Shown here: one piece after another, positions 19,173 to 31,480 of the stretch
How the letters are laid out: each line of letters opens with the position of its first letter
Numbering within the stretch: position 1 is the stretch's first letter
From: Pseudomonas sp. MTM4
GTDB taxonomy: Bacteria; Pseudomonadota; Gammaproteobacteria; Pseudomonadales; Pseudomonadaceae
Direction of reading: 5' to 3'
NCBI RefSeq assembly: GCF_019355055.1
Contig: NZ_CP048411.1
Location: 3,499,501-3,563,500, forward strand
DNA length: 64,000 bases
Translations under genes and position numbers: made by a program
Notes under the pieces: generated by a model
Told to the model about the DNA's origin: nothing
The model's database searches: none
The model's input: only the letters and a program-made list of their open reading frames with translations

Positions 19173-19562
19173 CCTTGATTCGCTGATAGATGAAAATGGA
19201 GCCAGTTCCAGCCCATTCGCGGGGTTCGACTTTCTGCGTATGGAGTGCCTGCGCCGCTTCTGTAATAGTTAGCAGGCTAAGCGAAGCCGTTTGGCAATGC
19301 GTACCGCCCACAAGGTGATGCGTATCGCAACGATTGGCCAACCACGCCGCCTGTTGCGTTTCTTCCCTATCGGTGCCTGTAGGCGCCCCCTGCGGCTTAA
19401 ACGGCCGCAACCGATTCTGACAACCGCTGTCCATCGACGGCGGTTGTCGCTCCTTCCGCGTTGCTGCTGCGCTTGTGCGCCGTAGACCGAAGGAACCCCC
19501 AAGGCGTGATCAGGGTCGACTCAAGTGAGCTTTTCAGCCTGCACAGACCCGAGGGGACACAC
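19173..19562. other. Gene-free interval with one hairpin
   Basis: I see no convincing gene in these 390 bases. A 9-bp perfect inverted repeat (GACAACCGC at 19419-19427, GCGGTTGTC at 19440-19448) lacks a following T run. The last part must hold the promoter and GAGGGG ribosome site of the small YqaE-type gene. Confidence 0.5.
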
Positions 19563-19721
19563 ATGGACCTGATCCGAATCATCATCGCGATACTTCTGCC
19601 TCCATTGGGGGTGTTTCTACAAGTCGGCTTCGGTGGAGCCTTTTGGCTGAATATCCTGCTGACGCTACTGGGCTACATTCCAGGCATCATCCACGCGGTC
19701 TGGATTATCGCGCGGCGCTGA
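19563..19721 (+). CDS. YqaE/Pmp3-family small membrane protein
   Basis: 52 aa, typical for the family: two hydrophobic helices (IIIAILLPPLGVFLQVG and FWLNILLTLLGYIPGIIHA) joined by a short loop, with the conserved P-P-L-G-V and G-Y-I-P-G-I-I-H-A motifs. GAGGGG stands 8 bases before the ATG; a longer reading from 19461 has no family support. Pmp3 relatives are stress-induced proteolipids that affect membrane potential and salt tolerance. A clear terminator lies about 190 bases downstream. Confidence 0.9.
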   Translation: MDLIRIIIAILLPPLGVFLQVGFGGAFWLNILLTLLGYIPGIIHAVWIIARR

Positions 19722-19909
19722 TAGCGTTGCGGTAGAACAGTTCGGCTCAGCTTGTCGCAGGCGCCGGACGCTTTGTCCTCAAGGGCGCGTCTCCCGCATC
19801 GCCTGCTGTTTCGTCGAACAACCAGCGAGAGCCGGCTCGGGAGTTATTACGGGCCGGATGAATCGTTCTGGCGCGAGTGAAACGAACCCTTGCCCCGCAG
19901 GACGGTCTG

Positions 19910-19935
19910 AACCCGGCCATTCAGCCGGGTTTTTT
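19910..19935 (+). terminator. Intrinsic terminator downstream of the YqaE-type gene
   Basis: AACCCGGC at 19910-19917 pairs with GCCGGGTT at 19924-19931 and runs into six T (19930-19935). It is well formed. The interval 19722-20106 around it has no gene that I can support. Confidence 0.85.
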
Positions 19936-20106
19936 GTGCTCGCAACCGCAGCGGTGTAAAGTCCCCGGTCGACTTGCTGCGTGAGCCTATCTCGCGCGAA
20001 TCACCTTTGAACTTGACGGGATGTGGAGCGTTCGCTTGCTAGCGACGCAGCTGCCCGCGCTGCTGTGGGTATCGGTCATCGCGCCAGCACCCGGGAAGGA
20101 AACCAA

Positions 20107-23619
<3,513 letters not shown>

Positions 23620-23620
23620 C

Positions 23621-24439
23621 ATGCCTCACCGCAATCAGGCCATCGAGCTGAAGCTGCTGATCGAAGCCATCTATCTGCGCTACAGCTACGATTTCCGCGA
23701 CTATTCCGGCGCTTCGCTCAAGCGCCGGGTGCTGCTGGCATTGAAGCAGATGCAATGCGAAAGCATCTCGGAGCTGCAGCGCAAGATTCTCTACGATCCG
23801 CAAGCCTTCATGGAGCTCTTGCAGTTCCTCACGATCCCGGTCAGCGAGATGTTCCGCGACCCCAGTTATTACCTGGCGCTGCGCGAGCAGGTGGTCCCGG
23901 TGCTGCGCACCTACCCGTCGCTGAAGATCTGGATCGCCGGCTGCAGCACCGGCGAAGAGGTCTACTCGATGGCGATCCTGCTCAGGGAGGAGGGCCTGCT
24001 GGAACGCACCATTCTCTACGCCACCGATATCAACCCGCGGTCGCTGGAACAGGCACGCCAGGGCATCTTCGATATTGGCGACATGCAGCAGTACACGACC
24101 AACTACCAGCGCGCCGGCGGCAAGCGCAGCCTCAGCGATTACTACACGGCCGCCTACGACTCGGCGATCATGGACAAGACCTTGAAGGACCAGGTGACCT
24201 TTGCCGACCATAGCCTGGCGACCGACAGCGTCTTCGCCGAGACCCAGTTGATTTCCTGCCGCAACGTGCTGATCTACTTCAACAAGCCGCTGCAGGATCG
24301 GGCCTTTGGCCTATTCCATGAATCCCTCTGCCATCGCGGCTTTCTCGGCCTGGGTAGCAAGGAGACCGTTGAATTCTCCGGTCATGCCGACCGTTACGAG
24401 GCGTTCGACAAGCCACAACGGATCTTTCGCAAGCTATGA
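23621..24439 (+). CDS. CheR-type protein-glutamate methyltransferase
   Basis: 272 aa from MPHRNQAIELKLLIEAIYL. N-terminal CheR helical domain (residues about 5-75) and SAM-dependent catalytic domain with IAGCSTGEEVYSMA, ATDINPRSLEQA, and ISCRNVLIYFNKP. CheR methylates glutamates on chemoreceptors or related signalling proteins with SAM. There is no pentapeptide-binding TPR part. No methyl-accepting protein is in this window; the hybrid kinase upstream (2-base gap) or an unlinked receptor may be the target. ATGA overlap with cheB shows tight co-expression. Confidence 0.9.
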   Translation: MPHRNQAIELKLLIEAIYLRYSYDFRDYSGASLKRRVLLALKQMQCESISELQRKILYDPQAFMELLQFLTIPVSEMFRDPSYYLALREQVVPVLRTYPSLKIWIAGCSTGEEVYSMAILLREEGLLERTILYATDINPRSLEQARQGIFDIGDMQQYTTNYQRAGGKRSLSDYYTAAYDSAIMDKTLKDQVTFADHSLATDSVFAETQLISCRNVLIYFNKPLQDRAFGLFHESLCHRGFLGLGSKETVEFSGHADRYEAFDKPQRIFRKL

Positions 24440-25038
24440 CGTTCGCGACCCGAGATGTTTCAGGCAAATCACCTGCGCGGGCCATCGATGCCATAGTGAT
24501 CGGCGCCTCGGCGGGCGGTCTGGCCGCCCTCAGTGCCTTGGTCGACGGCCTGCCGAGAGACTTTCGCCAGCCGCTGCTGATGGTCCAGCACGTGCCGCCG
24601 TACGGGCCGACACAACTAGTCGAGATCTTCCAGCGCAAGACCGCACTGCGGGTCAAGGAAGCGGACGACAAGGAGCCTGTGCGCGGAGCGACGCTGTATT
24701 TCGCCGCGCCCGGCTATCACCTGTTGGTGGAAGCGGACCTGACGCTATCGCTCAGCCAGGACGAGGCGATGCACTTTTCTCGTCCCTCGATCGATGTCTT
24801 GTTCGAATCGGCCGCCGATGCCTGGGGCGAGCGCGTTGCCGGTATCCTGCTGACCGGCGCCAACGAAGACGGCGCGGCAGGCCTCGAAGCGATCAAGCGG
24901 GCCGGCGGCATGACCATCGTTCAGGACCCTGGCGAAGCCGAGGTTCAGACCATGCCCTTGGCCGCACTCCAGCGCTTTGCGCCGGATTACATTTTGCCCT
25001 TGCGCGATATTCATCGACTGTTGCGTGAACTGGAGTGA
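24436..25038 (+). CDS. CheB-type methylesterase domain protein (no receiver domain)
   Basis: 200 aa, a single CheB methylesterase domain without the N-terminal receiver that normal CheB carries. The catalytic triad is intact: Ser25 (GASAGG), His52 (QHVPP) and Asp145 (GANEDGA). It should remove methyl groups added by the CheR just upstream. Without its own receiver its activity may be constitutive or set by the receivers of the neighbouring kinases. It overlaps cheR by four bases and lies 3 bases before the receiver-kinase gene. Confidence 0.9.
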   Translation: MTFATRDVSGKSPARAIDAIVIGASAGGLAALSALVDGLPRDFRQPLLMVQHVPPYGPTQLVEIFQRKTALRVKEADDKEPVRGATLYFAAPGYHLLVEADLTLSLSQDEAMHFSRPSIDVLFESAADAWGERVAGILLTGANEDGAAGLEAIKRAGGMTIVQDPGEAEVQTMPLAALQRFAPDYILPLRDIHRLLRELE

Positions 25039-25041
25039 CCC

Positions 25042-26238
25042 ATGCCTGACCATACCGATGAAGCGAACCTGCTGATCGTCGATGACCTGCCGGAAAACCT
25101 GCTGGCGCTGGATGCCATTCTCAGGAACCCGGGGGTTCGCGTGCATCAGGCCGAATCGGCGGAACAGGCACTCGAACTGTTGCTTCAGCATGAGTTCGCA
25201 CTGGCCATTCTCGACGTGCAGATGCCTGGCATGGATGGTTTCCAGCTGGCGGAGATGATGCGCGGTACCGAGCGCACCAAGCAGATCCCTATCGTGTTCG
25301 TCAGCGCCGCCGGGCGCGAACTCAACTATGCCTTCAAGGGCTACGAGAGCGGCGCGGTGGATTTTATGCACAAGCCGCTCGACACCCATGCGGTTCGTAG
25401 CAAAGTCAGTGTGTTCGTCGATCTTTACCGCAACCGCAAGCGGATGGCGCGTCAGCTCGAAGCGCTCGAGCGCAGCCGCCGCGAGCAGGAAGTGTTGCTC
25501 GATCAGCTACGCAGCACCAAGGCCGAACTGGAAGACGCCGTGCGCATGCGCGACGACTTCATGTCGATCGTCTCCCACGAGCTGAAAACGCCCCTCAATA
25601 CCCTTATTCTCGAAGTCCAGCTGCGCAAGCTGCAGCTGGGGCGGAACAACTTCGCCGCGTTCAGCGACGACAAGCTGCGGCAGATGGTCGACAAGGACGA
25701 GCGGCAGATCCGCAGCCTGATCCGTCTGATCGACGACATGCTCGATGTCTCGCGCATTCGCACCGGCAAACTGTCGATCCGCCCCGACCGCCTCGATCTG
25801 GGCAAGCTGGTCGCCAGCGTCGTCGAGAATTTCGCGCCGCAGATGGAAGCCAGCGGTTGCACGCTGCTGTTTCAGCGACCGGAGCCGATCATCGGTGTCT
25901 GGGATGAATTCCGCATCGAACAGGTGCTGGCTAATCTGCTGACCAACGCAATGCGCTACGGCGCCGGCAAGCCTGTGCAGGTCAACGTCAGCGCGACTCC
26001 GGTGACTGCCTGTATCGAAGTGCGCGATCAGGGCATCGGCATCAGCCAGAAGAGTCTCGAAAGAATCTTCTGCCAGTTCGAACGCGCCGAAGGCAGCGAA
26101 AGCAGCGCCGGACTGGGGCTTGGGCTGTTTATTGCCGAACAGATCGTCAAGGCGCATGACGGTCGCATTCAGGTCGAAAGCGAAGAGGGCAATGGCGCGC
26201 TATTTAGAGTCTTGCTGCCGTTGAGCGATGAGGCCTAA
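25042..26238 (+). CDS. Receiver-histidine kinase hybrid response regulator
   Basis: 398 aa: N-terminal receiver at about residues 5-125 with phospho-Asp58 (LAILDVQMPGMDG), a coiled segment at about 130-170, HisKA with His179 (SHELKTPLNT) and HATPase with DQGIGIS and GLGLGLFI. No membrane helix, so cytoplasmic. It would take phosphate from the upstream hybrid kinase on its receiver and control its own kinase output. Last gene of the kinase-cheR-cheB-kinase operon; the output regulator must lie elsewhere. It converges on the catalase-like gene with 37 bases between. Confidence 0.9.
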   Translation: MPDHTDEANLLIVDDLPENLLALDAILRNPGVRVHQAESAEQALELLLQHEFALAILDVQMPGMDGFQLAEMMRGTERTKQIPIVFVSAAGRELNYAFKGYESGAVDFMHKPLDTHAVRSKVSVFVDLYRNRKRMARQLEALERSRREQEVLLDQLRSTKAELEDAVRMRDDFMSIVSHELKTPLNTLILEVQLRKLQLGRNNFAAFSDDKLRQMVDKDERQIRSLIRLIDDMLDVSRIRTGKLSIRPDRLDLGKLVASVVENFAPQMEASGCTLLFQRPEPIIGVWDEFRIEQVLANLLTNAMRYGAGKPVQVNVSATPVTACIEVRDQGIGISQKSLERIFCQFERAEGSESSAGLGLGLFIAEQIVKAHDGRIQVESEEGNGALFRVLLPLSDEA

Positions 26239-26275
26239 AGCCGGCCCAACGCCCATTCAACTCCAAGCTGCGGTA

Positions 26276-27424
26276 CTAGTAGACAGCTCGGAGCGCGCCG
26301 TTGCGGTCCAGACGGTACGCGCTAACGGCTTCGTACACTGCTTTCCTCAAGCGGTTGATGCCGCCTATTGGCCGGTGCTCAGGTAGCGAATGCCAAGGGT
26401 TGAAGGACAGGTTGTCACAGTCGATATTCTGCGCCGGACTGTCGAAATCCTGAGCGAGAAGGCGGATATCCGCGACGGACTCAAAAGCGGAGATCGCCTC
26501 GTCCCACTCAACGCTGGGATCCTCGATAGGCATGTAGAAATCGGCGTTCTGCCGTTGTACCTGCAAGGTAAAGCAGGCGGGCGTCTGGTCGAGCGAAAGC
26601 TGCTGGTAGAGCGCGTTGCGCAAGAAGTTGGGTAGGTCGCGGTTCTGTTCGGGTAATTGGTAAGCCGGGCAGTTCTCCGGCGCAGGTATCACTCGGTATT
26701 TGATATTCAGCGGTCCAAGCTTGAACGGCGCCACCGAGTTGTAGGTGGTCGCCACTGGGCTGTCGGGCGCTGGCGATAGGGTTTTCAGCGCAATCGCCAG
26801 ATGGCGGATTTCCCAGTGGCGGGGATCCCAGCCTGGGAAGAATGCCAGCACTTTCTTGCCCTCGGCCTGAGCAGCGAAATTGCTTCGGTATTCGGCTACG
26901 TCGCGGACGAAGAATGCGGGGTGATTAAACATGACGAAATCCTGCTCAGCGGCGTGAGCCGGGTTCGCTGTCAACTTCTGTCCCGGTACTTCGAGCAGCT
27001 TTATCGCCATGCCTCGCGCATCACGAACGCGATCGAACTGAGGATAAGCATTGCCGTTCGAAAGCCTTACCCAGGCCTGCCAGCTATGGCCGGGTTGGCT
27101 GAAGACGCCATGCTGTAGGCCGCTGTCGATGTCCCCGCGGACGGAAACCTCCGCCCTGAGGCAACCATGCGCTTTGGCGTGCGCGTCGCGCAGCACCCGG
27201 GTGTTGTCCCGGTGTTGTTCGACGACCCGGATTGCGTCAGCAATAATGGCCTGCGTGTCCGCTTTTTCGGTGACAGGAATCTGTTCCTCGCGTGACACCG
27301 GGCCGGAAAATTTCCAGCTATAGAGCAGGCTGCCGATCAGCCAGCCGCCGAGGCCTACGGCCAGAGCCAACAATAGGATTTTGCCGAGCCAGCTACCGAG
27401 GCAGAGCCAGAATTTCTTGAGCAT
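26276..27424 (-). CDS. Membrane-anchored catalase-like haem protein
   Basis: 382 aa. One N-terminal helix (residues about 12-36) anchors it, with the rest probably periplasmic. The body shows catalase-superfamily landmarks: a distal His in RDAHAKAHGC, WVRLSNGNAYPQFDRVRDARGMAIKL, and FVMFNHPAFFVRDVAEY. I cannot find the standard Arg-x-x-x-Tyr haem-ligand motif near the C-terminus, so activity may differ from true catalase and resemble SrpA-like enzymes. It sits 57 bases after a di-heme cytochrome gene on the same strand, so the two probably act together on peroxide or an organic peroxide. Confidence 0.8.
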   Translation of the reverse strand: MLKKFWLCLGSWLGKILLLALAVGLGGWLIGSLLYSWKFSGPVSREEQIPVTEKADTQAIIADAIRVVEQHRDNTRVLRDAHAKAHGCLRAEVSVRGDIDSGLQHGVFSQPGHSWQAWVRLSNGNAYPQFDRVRDARGMAIKLLEVPGQKLTANPAHAAEQDFVMFNHPAFFVRDVAEYRSNFAAQAEGKKVLAFFPGWDPRHWEIRHLAIALKTLSPAPDSPVATTYNSVAPFKLGPLNIKYRVIPAPENCPAYQLPEQNRDLPNFLRNALYQQLSLDQTPACFTLQVQRQNADFYMPIEDPSVEWDEAISAFESVADIRLLAQDFDSPAQNIDCDNLSFNPWHSLPEHRPIGGINRLRKAVYEAVSAYRLDRNGALRAVY

Positions 27425-27481
27425 GGTGAAGTCCCTTTTGACCTTTCCATTATGGGAGCAGCAGCGCTGCGATCCGTGGCG

Positions 27482-29353
27482 TTACCCGCAGTTGGGGCCC
27501 GGTTTCCATGGTTTGGCTGGCAAATCTTGCAGTCGCGGCTCGAGTCGATCGTCGCCCAGCACTTTCAAATACTCGATCAGAGCCCAGCGCTCATGAGGTA
27601 GCAGGGCGCGTCCTATGACGCCCTGTTCGCGACAGCCAGCGCGAAACTCATGCCCACGGTTGCTGTTGCCGGTAATCGAGGTGTCGAGCAGGAAGCCACC
27701 GGGAAAAGCACCGGTTTCAAAACCGAGGCGCTTGGTGTCGTATTCGAAGGTACCCACCCAAAACTGGTCCTGCCGTTCGGCCACTGGCGACAACAATTCG
27801 AACAGGTTCGCGACCGAACCGTTATGCAGAAAAGGCGGTGTGGCCCAGACACCATGGAGGGGGCGGGCTTTATAACCGCGTATCTCCTGGACGCCGATAG
27901 GTAGTCCGAACCCGTCCATGCTCGCGCGCTCGTCCGGATGAATACCGGCGTCACGGTATGCGCGCTGTTCGACATAGGCCGTGATGTAAGCCAGCCCTTT
28001 TGCACTGGATATCTTTTGTAGGACCACTTCCCCTGACGAGGCGCCAAAGAGCCTGACATCTAGTGCTTTCAGCTCGTCCTGCGTCCAGCCTAATTGGCTG
28101 ACATCGAAGCGATGGTCAGCAATATTGTCGGCGGTGGTGGGGTCGGTGCCGATGACGTCGGTTGGTACGATTCGCATACGCCATTCAGGGTCCCTGCTTG
28201 CAGCAAAGCGCTCGCCCACGGGCTTGGGAGCGGCTGCGTGGCAATAGGCGCAATTTTCCTCGAACAGTGCCCGGCCGAGACTGGCCTTTTCGATATCAAC
28301 TTTGCCCAACACTTCTTCGGGCCAGCGCGGCGGCTCCAGGCGTTTAAGCGTCTGCTCCAGCCTATCGAGGTCGCGCACGCGAACGCTCGATGAGTAGCGT
28401 TCGGCGAGCGGTATGGGGCTGCCATCTTCGTGCAACAGGCGCAGTGGCGCGCCCACGCCTAATGCCTCGCCAATATTGCGCGCCATTGGCTGCATGGCTG
28501 AACCGTTCCACTGAACCCAGTCGAACTTCCATATATCCCATACCTGCGGATAGCTGACCGGTGCGTTGGCGACCCGGTAGTTATCCGCATCAATGGCATC
28601 GCCAAACACAGTATTGGCGATTCGCCCGAATGCATCGGTACGGCCGAAGCCCTCTTCGGTTGGGTAGAGGCCTCTATGCCAATCGTTGATGGCTGTGCTG
28701 AGCAGCCGATCCAGCACCCGCTTGAAATCGACCCGCAGCGGCTCTCGGTCGCGTGCATAGTTGTCGCCTAGGACTTCCAGCGCGAACCGTTTGAATTTGA
28801 GCGGGTTGTAGTAGGTTGCGGCCATGCTCATGCCCAGGGCCTGGCCAAACGCTCCACCACGCAATGTGGGCACCGTCGAGGCAAGCGAGTGCAGTGCCGC
28901 CCCGCCATCGATGCGTACGGCTTGGCCGCGGTGGCGCAGCTCGCCCGTATGGCACGCGGCACAACTTATATCGAGATAGGCAAAGCCGGTTTCGCTGTCT
29001 TCGTGTCGCGCAAAGCCAACGGGAAGGTTGGCCGGATTGTGTGGGGAGGGTTGCTGCTGCGGGTCCACAAGAAAACCGAACCTGGCCAGATAGTCCGGCG
29101 CGGCGAGCTTTCCTCGTCCGAATGGCTTTTCAAGCGCTTGGAACCATTCGTACCTTAAGCCCTTAACTTGTGTGCCTTGCGGCGTGTAGTAAAAGGTCTG
29201 CCGATCTGCCTCGCTCCACTGGTTGAGATAGTGAAGCTGCTCGGGCTGTTGGTAAGCGGGCAGGTTGGGGTAGGCAACAAAATACGCGCCAATGCCCGCG
29301 AACAAGGCTACTAGCAATAAAAGCCCGAGCAGGGCGCGGCGGAGCAGTTGCAT
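27482..29353 (-). CDS. Di-heme cytochrome c peroxidase-like protein
   Basis: 623 aa with an N-terminal membrane/signal helix (residues about 5-25) and two c-type haem sites, CAACH at 131-135 and CAYCH at 368-372. The C-terminal PLHGVWATPPFLHNGSVANL block is typical of di-heme peroxidase/MauG-like proteins. It is longer than classical CcpA (about 330 aa) because of large N-terminal and middle regions. Likely located in the periplasm, taking electrons from a c-type cytochrome to reduce peroxide. First gene of a pair with the catalase-like protein. Confidence 0.88.
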   Translation of the reverse strand: MQLLRRALLGLLLLVALFAGIGAYFVAYPNLPAYQQPEQLHYLNQWSEADRQTFYYTPQGTQVKGLRYEWFQALEKPFGRGKLAAPDYLARFGFLVDPQQQPSPHNPANLPVGFARHEDSETGFAYLDISCAACHTGELRHRGQAVRIDGGAALHSLASTVPTLRGGAFGQALGMSMAATYYNPLKFKRFALEVLGDNYARDREPLRVDFKRVLDRLLSTAINDWHRGLYPTEEGFGRTDAFGRIANTVFGDAIDADNYRVANAPVSYPQVWDIWKFDWVQWNGSAMQPMARNIGEALGVGAPLRLLHEDGSPIPLAERYSSSVRVRDLDRLEQTLKRLEPPRWPEEVLGKVDIEKASLGRALFEENCAYCHAAAPKPVGERFAASRDPEWRMRIVPTDVIGTDPTTADNIADHRFDVSQLGWTQDELKALDVRLFGASSGEVVLQKISSAKGLAYITAYVEQRAYRDAGIHPDERASMDGFGLPIGVQEIRGYKARPLHGVWATPPFLHNGSVANLFELLSPVAERQDQFWVGTFEYDTKRLGFETGAFPGGFLLDTSITGNSNRGHEFRAGCREQGVIGRALLPHERWALIEYLKVLGDDRLEPRLQDLPAKPWKPGPNCG

Positions 29354-29654
29354 GGGTGAACATCCATGTAGTCAAGGCAGTCACGCTTTATGCCAATCCC
29401 TTGGCTTAATAGCAATATGCCAGGCCGTCCGTAACGTTCTTATGTTTGGGCGCGAAATATGGAGCTTGCTGGTTTCGATCTGCTAAGGAGTACGTCATCC
29501 GGCTGGGCCTTCGCAGCCGGGCGGTTTCTGAGCGCTGGTTCAGGCTTGCCAGCGTTTAATGGTTCAATTTTCTCCGAAGGGTTCTACCGCATCTCCACGG
29601 AAAGTCTTGAAAGGGCTGAAAAATTTCAGGTCTCTGCTAGGCGACGCTACGGCG
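29354..29654. other. Gene-free interval upstream of the di-heme gene
   Basis: About 300 bases without a supportable gene. There is a 7-bp perfect inverted repeat, CCGGCTG at 29499-29505 and CAGCCGG at 29514-29520, without a T run. The promoter for the di-heme peroxidase pair should lie near its 29353 end. It borders a decayed insertion sequence. Confidence 0.4.
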
Positions 29655-29928
29655 CATTGCAGCTCGCGGATCTGCTTCATCGCATCGGCCATCTCCGAAG
29701 CCGTACCACAGCCTCACCGGCACTGACCGCCGGCAGGTTGCCGTCCTGATACAGCTTGCGCCGATGAAATAACTGGTTGGGGTTGGTGCCGTTGCGCCGA
29801 GCCACGACGGAACGCTTTGCCCCGGCTCCAGGCTCTCGCGAACTATGGTGAGCTTTTCCCTCGACGCTCCAACGGCGACGCCGCTCTTGGCCAAGCACTT
29901 CGATATGTCTGTCTTTGCTGATAGTCAT
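29655..29928 (-). pseudogene. Decayed IS3-family transposase orfA remnant
   Basis: Read on the minus strand from ATG 29928: KDRHIEVLGQERRRRWSVEG, then a shift into a second frame reading KLTIVRESLEPGQSV, back to SVVARRNGTNPNQLFHRRKL, and again a shift to SEMADAMKQIRELQ, after which similarity stops near 29655. This is the N-terminal helix-turn-helix half of an IS3-type OrfA with at least two frame changes and no orfB, so it cannot act. Terminal repeats were not found. It marks past insertion at the edge of the T6SS island. The frames were read by eye. Confidence 0.65.
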
Positions 29929-30135
29929 AAACCCGACCGTTTGTCTATCCCTTATGGTGAGGGGAAACGGTGTCTGGTGCTTCAAGGGGGCTCGTTCACC
30001 CGCCCTACCTTGTGTATGCCCATCGTTAAGGCCATCGCGGGTGTCCAGCATCAGCCCGTACGGGCAGCGGAGGGGCTTCGTTGCACCTCGGCAAAGATAT
30101 CGATGATCAAGCCGCTGCGGGTCGCGTTGGCGTAG

Positions 30136-30330
30136 GGCCGCCACCTGCCTGGCATCCACTACGGCCGCGTCCGCTTCGACATGGTCCCCACAGCCTTACA
30201 CCCCGAAGCCGCCTCAACCCTACGCACCGCCCCCGGCAGCCCAGCCCTGCGCATCACCCGCCTCAACCGCGACCATTGCGAAGTGGAGTATTGGCGGCAT
30301 GATGCGATTCATGTGTGCCTGGAGGTGCCG
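30136..30330 (+). pseudogene. Possible C-terminal fragment of a GntR-family regulator (UTRA domain)
   Basis: An open stretch after a TAG at 30133 reads YGRVRFDMVPTALHPEA, then RTAPGSPALRITRLNRD and EVEYWRHDAIHV, which resembles the ligand-binding UTRA domain of GntR regulators. It has no N-terminal winged helix and no good start, and likeness fades after about 30330, just before the T6SS island ends at 30388. Probably a gene broken by the insertion events that brought in the island. Family call by recognition only. Confidence 0.4.
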
Positions 30331-30387
30331 GAGCAGCAGAGGCTGGCCGGCATCGTTGACCACTTTCCTCGCGGGTTATTGCTTGGC

Positions 30388-31467
30388 TTACGCTACGCTC
30401 GCGGCTTTGCCCAGCGTACTGTTGAAGTAGTCCATAAAGCTTTGGCCCTTGGCGAAGGCTTTTTCGATTTCAGCGGTTTTTGCCAGCAGCGCGCTGCTGG
30501 GTTTGGCCCATTGCTCTAGCGGTAAGGGTTGGGACCACTGATCGATGCTGGCGGGCATGGGTTTCATGCTGTAGCGGTGGTCCCACTCGGCAACCCAGTA
30601 AGGGAAGCGCCACCAGGTAACGACATTGCGCACGTACCAAAACGCCACGCCGAAGGCTGAACAGTCGCCCTCACGGTAAGCCTCGCGCATGGATTCGCGC
30701 TTTTCATCAAAAGTGTGGCGGCCCTCGTAGGGGGCTTTGCCGGGGCAAAAGGCCGGGCCTTTTTCCATATACACGCGAATGGCCTCCCACTTGGATAGGC
30801 CGTGGGCCGGGGTCAGTACGCCCTGGTTGAGGAAGTGGGTCTTGTCGGTTTTCGGGTTATCGAGAGCCATACCCAGGGTATAGGTACTTATAATGCCCTC
30901 GCCTGTGGTGCCGGTGCTGACCGACACCCAGGCCACCAGCTCTTCCCACGGTTGAATGATCGGTTCGTCCGAACCGCTGGGGAAATAGCACACCTCGCGG
31001 CGCTGGCGGTTAAAGCGCATCGGGCGGGTACGAGCTTTTTGCAAGGTGGTGCGGATGACTGGAAAAGCACACAAAATGCCGATACAAAAAATTGTTAGCC
31101 CCAACTCTGTTGCAATAAATTCAAGGCCTTCCCCGAAAACCTGCCAAAAATCTAGTTGATAAATGCTGAAGGTTCGCATAGTTGCGACCGACAACGGGAT
31201 AACAAGAAAACTCATAATCAGAACGAACATTAGCCCCCAAATCATCAACTGGGCCTGAAAGGCTTTATTGATGTTGCTTTGCCCCACATCGAGGTAAGTG
31301 TCGTTAACTTCCAGGAAACTGCCGCCCAGGTCCATCGGTGCATGGCCGGTGGGCAGCGGCAGGGGGGCCAGAAACATAGCTTGGCCTGTGGCGAAGCTGC
31401 GCATTTCTCCCGCACTGGGTCGCTGGTTTTTCAGGTCGAAGTCGCCCTCTTCTGTTTTTTTTGCCAT
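30388..31467 (-). CDS. DUF6708-type membrane protein, putative T6SS immunity/accessory partner
   Basis: 359 aa with two hydrophobic helices at about residues 72-95 and 117-137. A soluble, Trp-rich C-terminal part follows (VTWWRFPYWVAEWDHRYSM). I recognise it as the uncharacterised DUF6708 type that is often found after VasX-like effectors. It starts 13 bases after the effector stop, the usual place for an immunity gene. V. cholerae VasX is neutralised by a membrane protein, TsiV2, so a membrane-bound immunity role fits, but this is inference. Base composition in the helix region is visibly more AT-rich than the core genes around the island, suggesting transfer. Confidence 0.65.
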   Translation of the reverse strand: MAKKTEEGDFDLKNQRPSAGEMRSFATGQAMFLAPLPLPTGHAPMDLGGSFLEVNDTYLDVGQSNINKAFQAQLMIWGLMFVLIMSFLVIPLSVATMRTFSIYQLDFWQVFGEGLEFIATELGLTIFCIGILCAFPVIRTTLQKARTRPMRFNRQRREVCYFPSGSDEPIIQPWEELVAWVSVSTGTTGEGIISTYTLGMALDNPKTDKTHFLNQGVLTPAHGLSKWEAIRVYMEKGPAFCPGKAPYEGRHTFDEKRESMREAYREGDCSAFGVAFWYVRNVVTWWRFPYWVAEWDHRYSMKPMPASIDQWSQPLPLEQWAKPSSALLAKTAEIEKAFAKGQSFMDYFNSTLGKAASVA

Positions 31468-31480
31468 GGGTACGGGTCCT

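Noticed and set aside
19419..19448. Hairpin after the small membrane gene as a terminator
   Set aside because: A good 9-bp stem but no T run on either strand and nearly 250 bases past the stop.
20023..20106. An earlier start for the hybrid kinase adding 28 residues
   Set aside because: No ribosome site and the added residues are Ala/Arg-rich; the start at 20107 has AAGGAAACC before it and leads straight to TM1.
29677..30159. A 160-codon minus-strand frame taken as a whole gene
   Set aside because: Only the part after 29928 resembles OrfA; the part before it is upstream DNA read in frame and the end is frameshifted.
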